A stretch of DNA of 64,000 nucleotides from Alloacidobacterium sp035547425 (GCA_035547425.1 DASZUU010000008.1:1-64000), one strand, 5' to 3'. Numbered from the stretch's first letter, positions 33,679-43,164 are shown. Numbers and translations: made by a program. The notes: a model not told the origin generated them from the letters alone.

Positions 33679-35745
33679 ATGCGGATACTGTTTTGTTCTC
33701 TGGTTCTCATTGCAAGCTCGATTGCTCCGGTCATGGCACAATCGCAGCGGCCTTCTCTTATCCCGGAGCCGCGCGAATTCCAAATGAAGGAAGATATTCC
33801 ACTCAATCGCGGGATCGTGGTTTCTTCGGATAAGAATGCCGAAAATTTCTTTACAGCAGAAGATTTCAAGGCATTCCTGAAAGAGCGGGGAATCGCAAGC
33901 GCCGGCAAAGGCGCGCATCTGTATCTGCTGCTCGATACATCTTCGGCTGCAAAGCGCGAGCTTGAAAAAGCGCGCCTTGTTTTCGATCCGCCGATGATGG
34001 ACGAGGGCTATGTTCTCTTCACGTCGAAGTCGAATGTCTATGTCATTGCGCATACGGCAACCGGAGTTTTTTATGGAGCGCAGACTGTAAAGCAGCTGAT
34101 ATCCGGCGCGGGCGACAAGGCTGTGCTGCATGGCTGCTCGATCCGCGATTGGCCTGCGATGAAGTATCGCGGAGTGCATGATGATCTTTCCCGCGGACCA
34201 GTGCCGACGCTCGAATTCCAGAAGAAGCAGATTCGCACGTTTGCGGCTTATAAGCTGAATGTGTATTCGCCTTATTTCGAAAATACGATGCAGTATGCAT
34301 CGAATCCTCTGCCGGGATTGCCGGGCGGCTCGATGTCGAAGGCCGATGCGCAGGCACTGGTGGAATATGCGAAGCAGTACCACGTCACTATTGTGCCGGA
34401 GCAGGAAGCGTTCGGGCATCTGCACCATGTGCTGACATGGCAGGAGTATGCGCATCTGGCGGAGGTGCCCAGCGGAGCGGTGCTTGCGCCGGGCGAGCCG
34501 GGCTCGCTGCAACTGATCCAACAATGGTTCACGGAACTTGCGGCAATTTTTCCGGGACCATTTCTGCATATTGGCGCAGATGAGACGTTTGAGCTTGGAC
34601 AGGGAAAGACAGCAGATGAAGTAAAGCAACGCGGCCTCGGCGCTGTTTATATTGATTTTCTAAAGAAAATACACGCGGAGCTCGATCCGTTGCATCGCAG
34701 ATTGCTTTTCTGGGGCGATGTGGCGATGAACAATCCTGAACTAGTTACCGAACTGCCGAAGGACATGATTGCGGTTGCATGGCACTATGAGCCGGAAGAG
34801 AGCTTTAACAAGTGGCTCGATCCATATACAAAAGCGGGCATGGAGACATGGGTCGCTCCGGGCGTAAATAACTGGAGCCGTGTTTATCCAAATAACGATA
34901 CGGCGCTGAGAAATATTCAGGGCTTTGTTGCCGCAGGGCAGAAGGCCGGAAGCACCGGGATGCTCAATACCATCTGGAACGACGATGGCGAAGGATTATT
35001 TGCCGAGGACTGGTACGGCATCCTTTTTGGCGCGGCGGCCTCGTGGCAAGCGGGCGTAAGCGACATCGCCGCATATCAAAAGAATTACGGCAGCGTCTTT
35101 CACGGCGATACTACGGGTGATCTCGACCAGGCGCAGCTGGAGTTGATCGCTGCGCACCAGGCTTTTCAGCAGACCGGCGTGGGCGATGCGAAAGACTCTT
35201 TGTTCTGGCTCGATCCGTGGAGCGCAGAAGGGCAGCAAACCGCAGCGAAGATCAAGCCCGCGCTGGAGCAGGTACGTATGCATGCGGAGCGCGCGCTGAC
35301 GCTGATTGCGCAGGCACGGCAAACGGGCGAGTTGCGCGAGCCCGAAGCAGTGGAAGCTATGGAATTAGGGGCGCGGCGCATGGACTTCATTGCCTTCAAA
35401 TTTCAAACTGCGGGCGATATTTCCGATGGCTATCTGCGGCTGTATAAAAATCGCGAAGATGCTGAAACGCGCAAACATATGTCGCGCGATTTATGGAATC
35501 TCTCCGGCGTAAACGGGCGCTGCGAAGATTTGCGCGATGGATATGGATATATTCGCGACCTATTTCAAGATGTATGGCTGAAGGAGAATCGGCCATTCTG
35601 GCTGGACAACGTTACAGCTCAGTATGATTTAGCGATGCAGCTTTGGATCACGCGCGCGGATAGGATTCGAGCGGCGCGGCAGCAATGGCTGGCCACGCAC
35701 ACCCTGCCTTCGCCGGAAACCGTAGGAATTGAAACTTCAAAATAG
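33679..35745 (+). CDS. Glycoside hydrolase family 20 beta-N-acetylhexosaminidase
   Basis: 688 aa, exported (signal MRILFCSLVLIASSIAPVMA). A GH20 domain-2-like region (about 25-155, starting SLIPEPREFQMKED) precedes the catalytic barrel with the Asp-Glu pair in HIGADETFELG (Asp301-Glu302), which performs substrate-assisted catalysis. It removes terminal beta-GlcNAc (or GalNAc). In this operon it would trim GlcNAc from peptidoglycan fragments before the AmiE/NamZ fusion acts. A longer in-frame extension upstream (to 33328) overlaps the lipoprotein and terminator and is rejected. The next gene starts 16 nt downstream. Confidence 0.87.
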   Translation: MRILFCSLVLIASSIAPVMAQSQRPSLIPEPREFQMKEDIPLNRGIVVSSDKNAENFFTAEDFKAFLKERGIASAGKGAHLYLLLDTSSAAKRELEKARLVFDPPMMDEGYVLFTSKSNVYVIAHTATGVFYGAQTVKQLISGAGDKAVLHGCSIRDWPAMKYRGVHDDLSRGPVPTLEFQKKQIRTFAAYKLNVYSPYFENTMQYASNPLPGLPGGSMSKADAQALVEYAKQYHVTIVPEQEAFGHLHHVLTWQEYAHLAEVPSGAVLAPGEPGSLQLIQQWFTELAAIFPGPFLHIGADETFELGQGKTADEVKQRGLGAVYIDFLKKIHAELDPLHRRLLFWGDVAMNNPELVTELPKDMIAVAWHYEPEESFNKWLDPYTKAGMETWVAPGVNNWSRVYPNNDTALRNIQGFVAAGQKAGSTGMLNTIWNDDGEGLFAEDWYGILFGAAASWQAGVSDIAAYQKNYGSVFHGDTTGDLDQAQLELIAAHQAFQQTGVGDAKDSLFWLDPWSAEGQQTAAKIKPALEQVRMHAERALTLIAQARQTGELREPEAVEAMELGARRMDFIAFKFQTAGDISDGYLRLYKNREDAETRKHMSRDLWNLSGVNGRCEDLRDGYGYIRDLFQDVWLKENRPFWLDNVTAQYDLAMQLWITRADRIRAARQQWLATHTLPSPETVGIETSK

Positions 35746-35761
35746 CGTGTAGCCGCCATTG

Positions 35762-37264
35762 ATGCACATACCGATTCGTCCCGTCGATCTCATACTCGTT
35801 GTCCTTTATCTCATCGGAGTGACGTGGTTCGGGCTGCGCTTCCGCAAGCAGGGAGAGCGCTCGCTAAAGACCTACTTTCTTGCGGATCGCAATATTCCCT
35901 GGTGGGCGATTGCGCTTTCCATTGTTGCGGCGGAGACGAGCACGCTCACGATTATCAGCGTGCCCGGTATTGCATTCACCGGCGACTTCGGCTTTCTGCA
36001 GTTGGTCATGGGGTATCTGCTGGGGCGCATTGTCATCTGCATTCTATTTCTGCCGAAATATTTTCGCGGCGAATTGATGACGGCCTATCAGCTGATCGGC
36101 CAGCGCTTCGGCTCACGCCTGCATCGGCTTACGGCATTCCTCTTCCTCATCATGCGTGCTGCGGCTGAAGGGGTGCGCGTTTTTGCCGTTGCAATTGTGG
36201 TTGGCGTTGCGCTGGGCACAGGCGATATTGCATCGATTGTGATCCTTTCGCTGCTGACGTTGCTTTACACATTTGAGGGAGGCATGAAGGCCGTCATCTG
36301 GACGGACGTAGTGCAGATGCTGCTTTATGTCCTGGGAACGCTAGTGAGCCTGTGGTCGATCTGCGCGCACATTCCGGGCGGAGCCCATACGTTGCTGTCA
36401 GTGGCTTCGGCGGCGGGCAAGCTGACCGTCTTCCATTTCTCGCTTTCCGTGTCGCAAACTTACACCTTCTGGGCCGGTATGATCGGCGGATGTTTCCTCA
36501 CGATGGCCAGCCACGGTACCGATCAGCTGATGGTGCAGCGGCTGCTGGTAGCCAGGAATCTTCGCGACTCGCGCTGGGCGTTGTTGGCAAGCGGAGTGGT
36601 GATTTTTGTACAGTTCACGCTGTTTCTATTTATCGGAGCCGGGCTGTATGTTTATTACAATCGCGCCGGCTTGACTCCCCATGTCGCCAGCGCTGACCGC
36701 ATCTTTCCGCAATATATTGTGCAGCAGATGCCTGCCGGTATTTCCGGGTTGATGATTGCGGCGATTCTTGCAGCAGCCATGTCGAACCTGAGCGCGGCAT
36801 TGAATTCGTTAGCGTCCACTTCGATGGTCGACTTCTACCTTTTGCGCAAGCCGGATGTAAGCGAAAGGTATAAGGCAAGGCTCTCGCGCATGATGACCTT
36901 GGGATGGGCCGCGATTTTACTGGCGCTTGCCATCGTGGCGCGAGGCAGCGGGCATGTGCTGGAGATCGGGCTCTCCATCGCGTCCGTGTTGTGGGGCGGA
37001 ATGCTCGGAGTTTTCCTGCTGGGAACATTGACGAAACGCGCGAACGAAATGGGAACGATCATTGGGCTGCTGCTCGGGTGCGTCGTGAACCTTTTCCTGT
37101 GGAAGCAAAGCGCGGAGATACATGCAAATCTCTTTGGGCATTCCGTTGTTCTGCCCAAAGTTGCGTGGACGTGGTACGTGGCCATCGGCGCCATTGTGAC
37201 ATTTGGAGTGGGCTATTGCCTCAGCTTGTTTTCCCGCCAGCCTACGATGAGGAGTGAGCCGTAA
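35762..37264 (+). CDS. Sodium:solute symporter (SSS family)
   Basis: 500 aa with about 13 membrane segments. Typical features are DLILVVLYLIGVTWFGLRF at the N-terminus, the FLADRNIPWWAIALSIVAAE segment and the sodium-site region ILAAAMSNLSAALNSLAS. It is a cytoplasmic-membrane importer using the sodium gradient. Its place between a hexosaminidase and an AmiE/NamZ fusion suggests that it imports MurNAc, GlcNAc or a small muropeptide; this is inference, since SSS substrates cannot be read from sequence. Its stop overlaps the next start (TAATG), which indicates coupling. Confidence 0.88.
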   Translation: MHIPIRPVDLILVVLYLIGVTWFGLRFRKQGERSLKTYFLADRNIPWWAIALSIVAAETSTLTIISVPGIAFTGDFGFLQLVMGYLLGRIVICILFLPKYFRGELMTAYQLIGQRFGSRLHRLTAFLFLIMRAAAEGVRVFAVAIVVGVALGTGDIASIVILSLLTLLYTFEGGMKAVIWTDVVQMLLYVLGTLVSLWSICAHIPGGAHTLLSVASAAGKLTVFHFSLSVSQTYTFWAGMIGGCFLTMASHGTDQLMVQRLLVARNLRDSRWALLASGVVIFVQFTLFLFIGAGLYVYYNRAGLTPHVASADRIFPQYIVQQMPAGISGLMIAAILAAAMSNLSAALNSLASTSMVDFYLLRKPDVSERYKARLSRMMTLGWAAILLALAIVARGSGHVLEIGLSIASVLWGGMLGVFLLGTLTKRANEMGTIIGLLLGCVVNLFLWKQSAEIHANLFGHSVVLPKVAWTWYVAIGAIVTFGVGYCLSLFSRQPTMRSEP

Positions 37265-39648
37265 TGAAGATAGCAGGATGCCGTTCCGTGCTGATGACTG
37301 CATTGCTGTGTTGCCTGTGCGGTACTGCAATTGCGCAGAAGTATGATTTTTCGGCTATCGACAGCCTGATTGCGCAGGGGATGGAACATCACAATCTTCC
37401 CGGAGCGGTGGTAGAAATTGGCCACAACGGGCATGTGGTTTTTCGCAAGGCCTATGGCGAGCGCTCGCTTGAGCCGCAGCGCGAAGCGATGACGGTAGAC
37501 ACCATCTTCGATATGGCTTCGCTCACAAAACCGTTGATGACCGCGACCTCGGTGATGCAGCTTTTTGAGCAAGGTAAGTTTCGCTTCAATGATCCGGTCG
37601 CAAAGTATCTTCCCGAATTTGGTGCGAACGGAAAGCAAGACATTACGATTCGCCAGCTTCTGACGCATTACTCCGGCCTGCCGCCTGATCTCTCATTAGA
37701 AGAGCCGTGGGAAGGGAAGGCCGAGGCGTTTCGCAGGGCATTTGCCATTGCGCCTGCTACTCCGGCAGGCGTTCGTTTTGTTTATAGCGATATCAATTTT
37801 ATTGTGCTTGGTGCCTTGGTAGAGAAGCTTTCCGGCATGACGGAAGATGCGTATGTACAGCGTAATCTGATAGCGCCCTTGGGACTGAAGCACACGCGCT
37901 ACGTGCCGCCTGCGGCATGGCTCGATCGCATTGCCCCCACGCAATATGAGCATGGAGTGATGTTGCGCGGCGTTGTGCATGATCCGACGACGCGGCGCAT
38001 GGGCGGCGTGGCCGGACACGCCGGACTTTTCAGCACGGCGGATGACATCAGCGTCTATGCGCAGAATCTTCTCGACCGGCTTGCGGGAAGGCCGAGCCGA
38101 TTCCCGTTATCGCGCGCTGTACTGATGAAGATGGTGACACCGGAGCAGCCGGCTACGGGCACTGCGCTGCGCGGTTTTGGATGGGACATTGAATCGCCGT
38201 ATTCCAGCAATCGCGGCGAGATTTTTCCGGTTGGATCGTTTGGGCATACGGGTTTCACAGGTACATCGCTATGGATCGATCCTGCTTCGGACAGCTATGT
38301 GATTGTGCTGGCGAATGCCGTACATCCTGACGGCCATGGAAGCATGGTGGCGCTGCGGGCCAGCATTGCCAGCGCTGCTGCCGTGGCTTTAGGCATTGTT
38401 CCGGATCAGGGAAGGCTCTCTGCGAAGCTCACCGGCTATAACGAATCGCTGAGCGGCATGCGGCATTGGACTGCCCGCAATGCCGATGTGAAGACCGGCG
38501 TCGATGTTCTGGAAGCAGACAACTTTGCCGAACTGCATGCGCTTGCGAAAAAACATGGCGGCAACCTGCAGATCGGCCTGCTGACGAATCAGACGGGCGT
38601 CGATGCAGCAGGGCACAGAACTATCGATATCCTTGCGCATGCAAACGGCATCGCATTGAAAACGCTTTTCAGCCCGGAACACGGCATCAGCGGAACACAG
38701 GATACGGAGAAAATCGGCAACACAACGGATGCGGCTACCGGTTTGCCGGTCATCAGCTTATATGGCGCAACCGACGCGCAGCGGCGGCCACCGCTCGATG
38801 CCATGCGTTCACTGGATGCGGTTGTGATCGATCTGCAGGACGCGGGCGTGCGCCTTTATACCTACGAAACGGTTGTTGATTACTTTCTGGAGGCGGCGGC
38901 TAAAACAGGAACGCGAATCGTTATCCTCGATCGGCCTGATCCGATCAACGGTTCTTTCGTGCAGGGACCGCTTTCGGATGCCGATGATCGCAGCTATGTT
39001 CACTACATATCATTGCCCATTCGTCACGGCATGACGATGGGAGAGCTGGCGCGATACTTCAACAATGAGCGCGGCCTGCATGCTCCGCTCACGGTGGTGA
39101 AGATGCAGAACTGGCAGCGCGGCGACTGGTATGACTCGACCGGGCTGACCTGGATCAATCCATCGCCCAACCTTCGCAGCCTGGATGAGGCGACCATCTA
39201 TCCTGCTCTCGGTTCTGTAGAGTCGACAAATATTTCTGTCGGGCGAGGAACCGATACTCCATTCGAGATATTCGGAGCGCCATGGGTGAATGGCAGAGAG
39301 CTGGCGCTCAGTTTAAACAAGCGCTTTCTGCCCGGCGTGCGCTTTCTTCCGGAAGACTTCACACCGGCAAAGCCTTATCCCTACGCGGGTGAGCTTTGCC
39401 ATGGCGTGCGAATCATTGTTCTTGATCGCAATGTGTTCGATGCGCCGGAATTAGGCGTCGTGATCGCGTCTATGCTGCACAGACTTTATCCGCAGAATTT
39501 CAAACTTGAACACATGAACGCGTTGCTGGCGAATCGCCATGTGATGGAAGAGCTGACGAGCGGAGTGGATGCATCGAAAATCGCCGACGATTGGCGCGAC
39601 TCTCTGCAGGCATTTGAAGCAAAACGTCAGAAAGCACTGCTTTACTAA
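37264..39648 (+). CDS. Fused serine hydrolase (AmiE-like) and NamZ-type exo-N-acetylmuramidase
   Basis: 794 aa, exported (signal to about residue 25). Residues about 26-385 are a class C beta-lactamase-like hydrolase with SxxK at Ser86-Lys89 (ASLTKP), Tyr174-Ser-Asp and His328-Thr-Gly. Residues about 410-790 are a DUF1343/NamZ (GH171) domain with IGLLTNQTGVD, the conserved FSPEHG (Glu472), DLQDAGVRLYTYET and ILDRPDPING. In Bacillus, NamZ removes non-reducing MurNAc and AmiE cleaves the peptide from MurNAc as separate proteins; here both would be one secreted polypeptide. With GH20 and a symporter in the same operon this gives an exo-acting muropeptide pathway. Activities are inferred, not shown. 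Confidence 0.87.
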   Translation: MKIAGCRSVLMTALLCCLCGTAIAQKYDFSAIDSLIAQGMEHHNLPGAVVEIGHNGHVVFRKAYGERSLEPQREAMTVDTIFDMASLTKPLMTATSVMQLFEQGKFRFNDPVAKYLPEFGANGKQDITIRQLLTHYSGLPPDLSLEEPWEGKAEAFRRAFAIAPATPAGVRFVYSDINFIVLGALVEKLSGMTEDAYVQRNLIAPLGLKHTRYVPPAAWLDRIAPTQYEHGVMLRGVVHDPTTRRMGGVAGHAGLFSTADDISVYAQNLLDRLAGRPSRFPLSRAVLMKMVTPEQPATGTALRGFGWDIESPYSSNRGEIFPVGSFGHTGFTGTSLWIDPASDSYVIVLANAVHPDGHGSMVALRASIASAAAVALGIVPDQGRLSAKLTGYNESLSGMRHWTARNADVKTGVDVLEADNFAELHALAKKHGGNLQIGLLTNQTGVDAAGHRTIDILAHANGIALKTLFSPEHGISGTQDTEKIGNTTDAATGLPVISLYGATDAQRRPPLDAMRSLDAVVIDLQDAGVRLYTYETVVDYFLEAAAKTGTRIVILDRPDPINGSFVQGPLSDADDRSYVHYISLPIRHGMTMGELARYFNNERGLHAPLTVVKMQNWQRGDWYDSTGLTWINPSPNLRSLDEATIYPALGSVESTNISVGRGTDTPFEIFGAPWVNGRELALSLNKRFLPGVRFLPEDFTPAKPYPYAGELCHGVRIIVLDRNVFDAPELGVVIASMLHRLYPQNFKLEHMNALLANRHVMEELTSGVDASKIADDWRDSLQAFEAKRQKALLY

Positions 39649-39658
39649 CGAGGTGGGG

Positions 39659-40345
39659 CTAGAGCAGCTTCAGATACGCCTTCGCCTGTTCGAGCTCTGG
39701 AAATAGCTTCTCGTCTTCTTGAAATTCTTTGGGATGCACGCAGCGGCGGCCTCCATGCACTTTTACGGGATGTTTCAGGTGGAGCATCTCATGGTACATC
39801 AGATATTCGATGGCATAGCGAGGCGTGTTGCGCCGATCAAAGATGCGGCTGATCATAATGGTGTTGTGTGCCGCGTCGTAGTGCCCTAGCAGGCGCCGCG
39901 CTTTGTGCTCGCTCCATGTCAGCATCGGCCTGCCCATCAGCCCATGAAAGAAGCGCAGATTCAGGGTCTCGAATACTTCTTCCAGATCGTAGTGCTCGCC
40001 CCTGGCCGTGGAAATTTTCTTGCGACCGCGCATCTGGCGAATGCGCTCCGATTGCCGCATGACGGCATCGCTGGAAACAAAACGCCGATAACGCGCCGAG
40101 TGCGCGGCATCGAGCGGTTTGCGGTAGAGCTTGGCAAGCAGAATGTGCGCGATGGCGCGAAGCACCGTTTCCGGGGCACCCTCCAGCAGGTCAGAAAGAT
40201 GAACCTTGATCTGGCCTTCGCGTAAACGGATTGTCGTATTGAGGCTGGTAAACCTGTAAAAACGGACGTGAATAGGGGGAATCGGCGCACGCGGGCGAAT
40301 CACGCGGTACTCTTCTTCAAACAAACGGGGCAGTTCTGGATGCAC
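39659..40345 (-). CDS. SprT/DUF45-like zinc metallopeptidase domain protein
   Basis: 228 aa, cytoplasmic (no signal). The zinc motif HEMLHLKHP lies near residue 185, with a third ligand probably in the following HPKEFQEDE region. Tyr/Trp-rich segments such as LTWSEHKARRLLGHYD resemble the YgjP/SprT-like (DUF45) group. The N-terminal part (residues 1-110) is basic and unassigned. Substrate unknown. It is convergent with the AmiE/NamZ gene, only 10 nt apart. Confidence 0.7.
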   Translation of the reverse strand: MHPELPRLFEEEYRVIRPRAPIPPIHVRFYRFTSLNTTIRLREGQIKVHLSDLLEGAPETVLRAIAHILLAKLYRKPLDAAHSARYRRFVSSDAVMRQSERIRQMRGRKKISTARGEHYDLEEVFETLNLRFFHGLMGRPMLTWSEHKARRLLGHYDAAHNTIMISRIFDRRNTPRYAIEYLMYHEMLHLKHPVKVHGGRRCVHPKEFQEDEKLFPELEQAKAYLKLL

Positions 40346-40379
40346 TTAACTTGAGCCTAGCACAAAAATCGAGCCGGAA

Positions 40380-40913
40380 TTAAGACGGTCCGGTGCCGTT
40401 TTTACCGGCCTCATCCTTGTGCTCGCTGAAATATTTTTCCTGATCTTTCTGCAGGGTCTTTGCCTGATCGCAGATGCTCTTCACGGTTTCAATTGCGGTC
40501 TTGCGGGCGAAATCGTAATTTGCATCGGGGGGCGGCAATTGGAGAATCGGCTCCCACTTATCGCTTTCCGGCACCAGATCTTTCAATGCCTTTCGAATAT
40601 CGGCATGCTGCTGATCGTAGGTGTCGAGGTTGTCCTGCAGTTCGTCAGAAAGCCGGATGAATTCCTCGATTTTTGCTCGTATCTGTGCGGAATGGCTGCC
40701 GCCCTTGGTATCGGTCGACAGCTGCTTGATGGCAGTCGTGCGCTGCTCAATGAATTTCATAAAGAGCTTGATTCGCTCATTCGGACGGTCGCCGTACTCG
40801 CGTACCTGATCGACCTCATCCTCATTGAGCGGGTCTTTTTTTGACTGCGGCAAGGTCTGGAGGGCCAGCAGCGGAAGAAGGAATACGGAAGCGAGAATGA
40901 AACGCCAACGCAT
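40380..40913 (-). CDS. Secreted protein of unknown function
   Basis: 177 aa from ATG 40913, chosen for GGGAG 8 nt upstream and because a signal peptide follows at once (FILASVFLLPLLALQTLPQ). The mature part is charged and helical (DEVDQVREYGDRPNERIKLF, IRAKIEEFIRLSDELQDNLD), probably coiled coil, with a Lys/Glu-rich C-terminus. I do not recognise a family. It is 34 nt upstream of the metallopeptidase on the same strand, so the two may be co-transcribed. Confidence 0.7.
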   Translation of the reverse strand: MRWRFILASVFLLPLLALQTLPQSKKDPLNEDEVDQVREYGDRPNERIKLFMKFIEQRTTAIKQLSTDTKGGSHSAQIRAKIEEFIRLSDELQDNLDTYDQQHADIRKALKDLVPESDKWEPILQLPPPDANYDFARKTAIETVKSICDQAKTLQKDQEKYFSEHKDEAGKNGTGPS

Positions 40914-41020
40914 GGGAAGTGCTCCCTTAGTTGCCAAGTGTAGACGTTCGCAAGGCGATTTGCACGTAACGAATCCGACTTTAGAAGGCGAAATTTCGGA
41001 CTGCAGGTAGAATAGTCGAG

Positions 41021-41797
41021 ATGAGGTCGCATTTCAGGCGCGGGATGGCAGCTTTCGCTTTCGTGGCCTGGCTTATCGTTTCCTGCTATGCCGCGCGGGC
41101 TGAGGCTGTAAAAGATCTGCCCCGGCCCACGGATTACGTCAGCGACTTCGCTGATGTGTTGACGCCTCAAACGAAACAGCAGCTGAATCGGCTATGCGGG
41201 CAGGTCGACCATCAGGCCCACGCGCAGATCGCCGTTGTCACTATTCGGACGCTGAACGACGTGCCGATTCAGGATTATGCGGTACAGCTTTGGGATACCT
41301 GGAAGATTGGGCAGAAAGACCGCGGCGTTTTGATTCTGCTGGCTGTGCAGGACCATAAACGGTGGATTGCTACCGGCTATGGAATGGAGTCGATTCTTAC
41401 CGACGCCAAGGTCGGCGATATCGGCAGGCAGATGGTTCCGTACCTGCGCTCCGGCGACTATGACGATGCCGTGTCATTGGCTGTGGGGCAGATATCGCAG
41501 ATCATCGCGCGCGATGCGGGCATTACGCTGCAGCCGCTCCAAGGACGCGCGCCGCCGCGGCAACAGGCGGTTCGGCTGACCCTCGGCCAGTTGATTGTTT
41601 TCGGCATCGTCATTTTTCTGGTCATTCTGTTTCTCGCCCGTGCCGGAGGTTCCGGCCTGATCGGCTTTCTGCTGGGAATGTTCCTCGGCGGAGGCGGTCG
41701 TGGCGGCTGGGGTGGAGGCGGCGATGGCGGAGGCAGCGGGTTTGGAGGCTTCGGCGGTGGAAGCACCGGCGGAGGCGGCGCCGGCGGGGACTGGTAA
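41021..41797 (+). CDS. TPM-domain membrane protein (YgcG-like)
   Basis: 258 aa. Signal peptide (FAFVAWLIVSCYAARAEA), then a TPM domain (about 30-165: DYVSDFADVLTPQTKQQLNR, DRGVLILLAVQDHKRWIATG). A membrane helix follows (LIVFGIVIFLVILFLA, about 187-205), with a glycine-rich tail reading GGGGRGGWGGGGDGGG and similar to the end. TPM proteins have phosphatase or chaperone-like roles (plant TLP18.3 in photosystem II repair). It precedes lemA, a very common pairing in bacteria, so a joint envelope function is likely. Confidence 0.85.
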   Translation: MRSHFRRGMAAFAFVAWLIVSCYAARAEAVKDLPRPTDYVSDFADVLTPQTKQQLNRLCGQVDHQAHAQIAVVTIRTLNDVPIQDYAVQLWDTWKIGQKDRGVLILLAVQDHKRWIATGYGMESILTDAKVGDIGRQMVPYLRSGDYDDAVSLAVGQISQIIARDAGITLQPLQGRAPPRQQAVRLTLGQLIVFGIVIFLVILFLARAGGSGLIGFLLGMFLGGGGRGGWGGGGDGGGSGFGGFGGGSTGGGGAGGDW

Positions 41798-41876
41798 AGA
41801 GCAGCTTTTGTTGTGGACTTTCGTCCTGTAAGCTCTGGATGAACGATACAGGTTTTGAAGCAAGGAGAAATTGCCC

Positions 41877-42458
41877 GTGATGAGACGTGGGTTGTGGATC
41901 GCAATCGCAGTTGTCGTCGTAATCTTTCTAGCCGTATTGCTGGTGTTCGGCAGCTATGTGAGCGCAAAGAATCAAATGGTGGCCAAGCAGGAAGCCGTGC
42001 ATTCGCAGTGGTCGCAGGTGGATGTCGTCATGCAGCGCCGCGCTGACCTGATTCCGAATCTTGTGGAGACAGTGAAAGGCTATGCCAAGCATGAAGAAAC
42101 GGTATTTTCGGATATCGCCAATGCGCGTTCCGCTTTGCTGAACGCGAAGGACCCGCAAGGCAAGATTGCCGCCAACGGCCAACTGGACTCGGCGATTGGA
42201 CGGTTGCTGGTTCTGTCTGAAAATTATCCAAACCTGAAGGCCGATCAGAACTTTCTTCAGCTACAGGACCAACTGGAAGGCACGGAAAACCGCATTGCCG
42301 TCGAGCGCAGGCGTTATAACCAGACGCTGCAGGATTACAACACCTTCATCCGGCAATTTCCCAACAGCATTTGGGCGGGAATGGCCGGTTTCCAGCCGGA
42401 CAATGCATATTTCCAGGCCAGCGAAGCTTCCAAGCAGCCTCCGGCAGTGAAGTTTTAA
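41877..42458 (+). CDS. lemA: LemA family protein
   Basis: 193 aa. A single N-terminal membrane helix (LWIAIAVVVVIFLAVLLVFG) is followed by the helical LemA core (QVDVVMQRRADLIPNLVETV, NRIAVERRRYNQTLQDYNTF). The N-terminus faces out and the helical body lies on the other side of the membrane in studied members; exact function is unknown. AAGGAG is 9 nt before GTG 41877; ATG 41880 is an alternative. It follows the TPM gene in the same direction with a 79-nt gap. Confidence 0.9.
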   Translation: MMRRGLWIAIAVVVVIFLAVLLVFGSYVSAKNQMVAKQEAVHSQWSQVDVVMQRRADLIPNLVETVKGYAKHEETVFSDIANARSALLNAKDPQGKIAANGQLDSAIGRLLVLSENYPNLKADQNFLQLQDQLEGTENRIAVERRRYNQTLQDYNTFIRQFPNSIWAGMAGFQPDNAYFQASEASKQPPAVKF

Positions 42459-42502
42459 GAAATAACCTCTGCAATCATGATCCCGTAGTCGGATCAGCTG
42501 AG

Positions 42503-43102
42503 TCAGGTCTGGAGGGTTTTCAGCACTAGATTTACCAACTCGCTGATTTCGATTGCGGGATCATTTTTTGTAACCCCGAAAAAGCGCCGCTCATTCGCGC
42601 CGCGAATCATGTCAAGCGCCGCCCAGGCCGTCCGCTCAAAGGGCTGCTCCGGAATCTCGCCCGCCTTCGCCGCCGAGGTGAAGATTTCCAGTAAGGTGTG
42701 CTGGGAAGCTTTTTGCAGCGCTAAAGTTTGCTTGTGATAGGTTGCTTCGCGTCCGATTGTAAGCAGCATCCGGTGCAGATCACGATGCTCTCCCCAGAAT
42801 TCCAGCCGGGCGGCGATAAATTCCGATAACCATTCCCGCAGGTTCGTTCCTTGTTGCAGCCGTTTTGCCGACAAGGTTTGCAGTTGCGCGTTGGCATGCT
42901 GCACGACGGCGGTGTAAATGTCCCGCTTGGACCGGAAATAGAGGTAGAGGGTGCCTTTGGCGATTCCGGCCTGCTGTGCGACGTCATCCATGCGCGCCGC
43001 TTCAAAGCCCTTTTTCCCGAAGACAACCATCGCCGCCGAAAGTATTTCAGCGCGCCTGAAGTCTGTCAGTATCTTTTTTCGCGTTGTGGCTGCTTTGGTC
43101 AT
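42503..43102 (-). CDS. TetR-family transcriptional regulator
   Basis: 199 aa. The N-terminal TetR helix-turn-helix is clear (ILSAAMVVFGKKGFEAARMD then AGIAKGTLYLYFRSKRDIY, residues about 19-65). The ligand-binding part has a TetR_C-like pattern. It is divergent from a DHA2 multidrug exporter with a shared 62-nt intergenic region containing a palindrome, so it very probably represses the exporter and itself. Confidence 0.92.
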   Translation of the reverse strand: MTKAATTRKKILTDFRRAEILSAAMVVFGKKGFEAARMDDVAQQAGIAKGTLYLYFRSKRDIYTAVVQHANAQLQTLSAKRLQQGTNLREWLSEFIAARLEFWGEHRDLHRMLLTIGREATYHKQTLALQKASQHTLLEIFTSAAKAGEIPEQPFERTAWAALDMIRGANERRFFGVTKNDPAIEISELVNLVLKTLQT

Positions 43103-43140
43103 CCGCTTTCTGAATCTCTTTGATTATATTAAACATCTCA

Positions 43141-43160
43141 TACAATGACCCATAAGTCAT
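43141..43160. promoter_or_regulatory. Candidate TetR operator over the exporter promoter
   Basis: ATGAC-ccataa-GTCAT (43145-43160) is an inverted repeat overlapping a probable -10 TACAAT (43141-43146) and the transcription start of the exporter gene. Position between divergent tetR and exporter genes supports the assignment; the -35 is weak. Confidence 0.55.
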
Positions 43161-43164
43161 AATT

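Noticed and set aside
42478..42496. TGATCC/GGATCA hairpin between lemA and tetR as a terminator
   Set aside because: The stem is only 6 bp and there is no T-run on either side.
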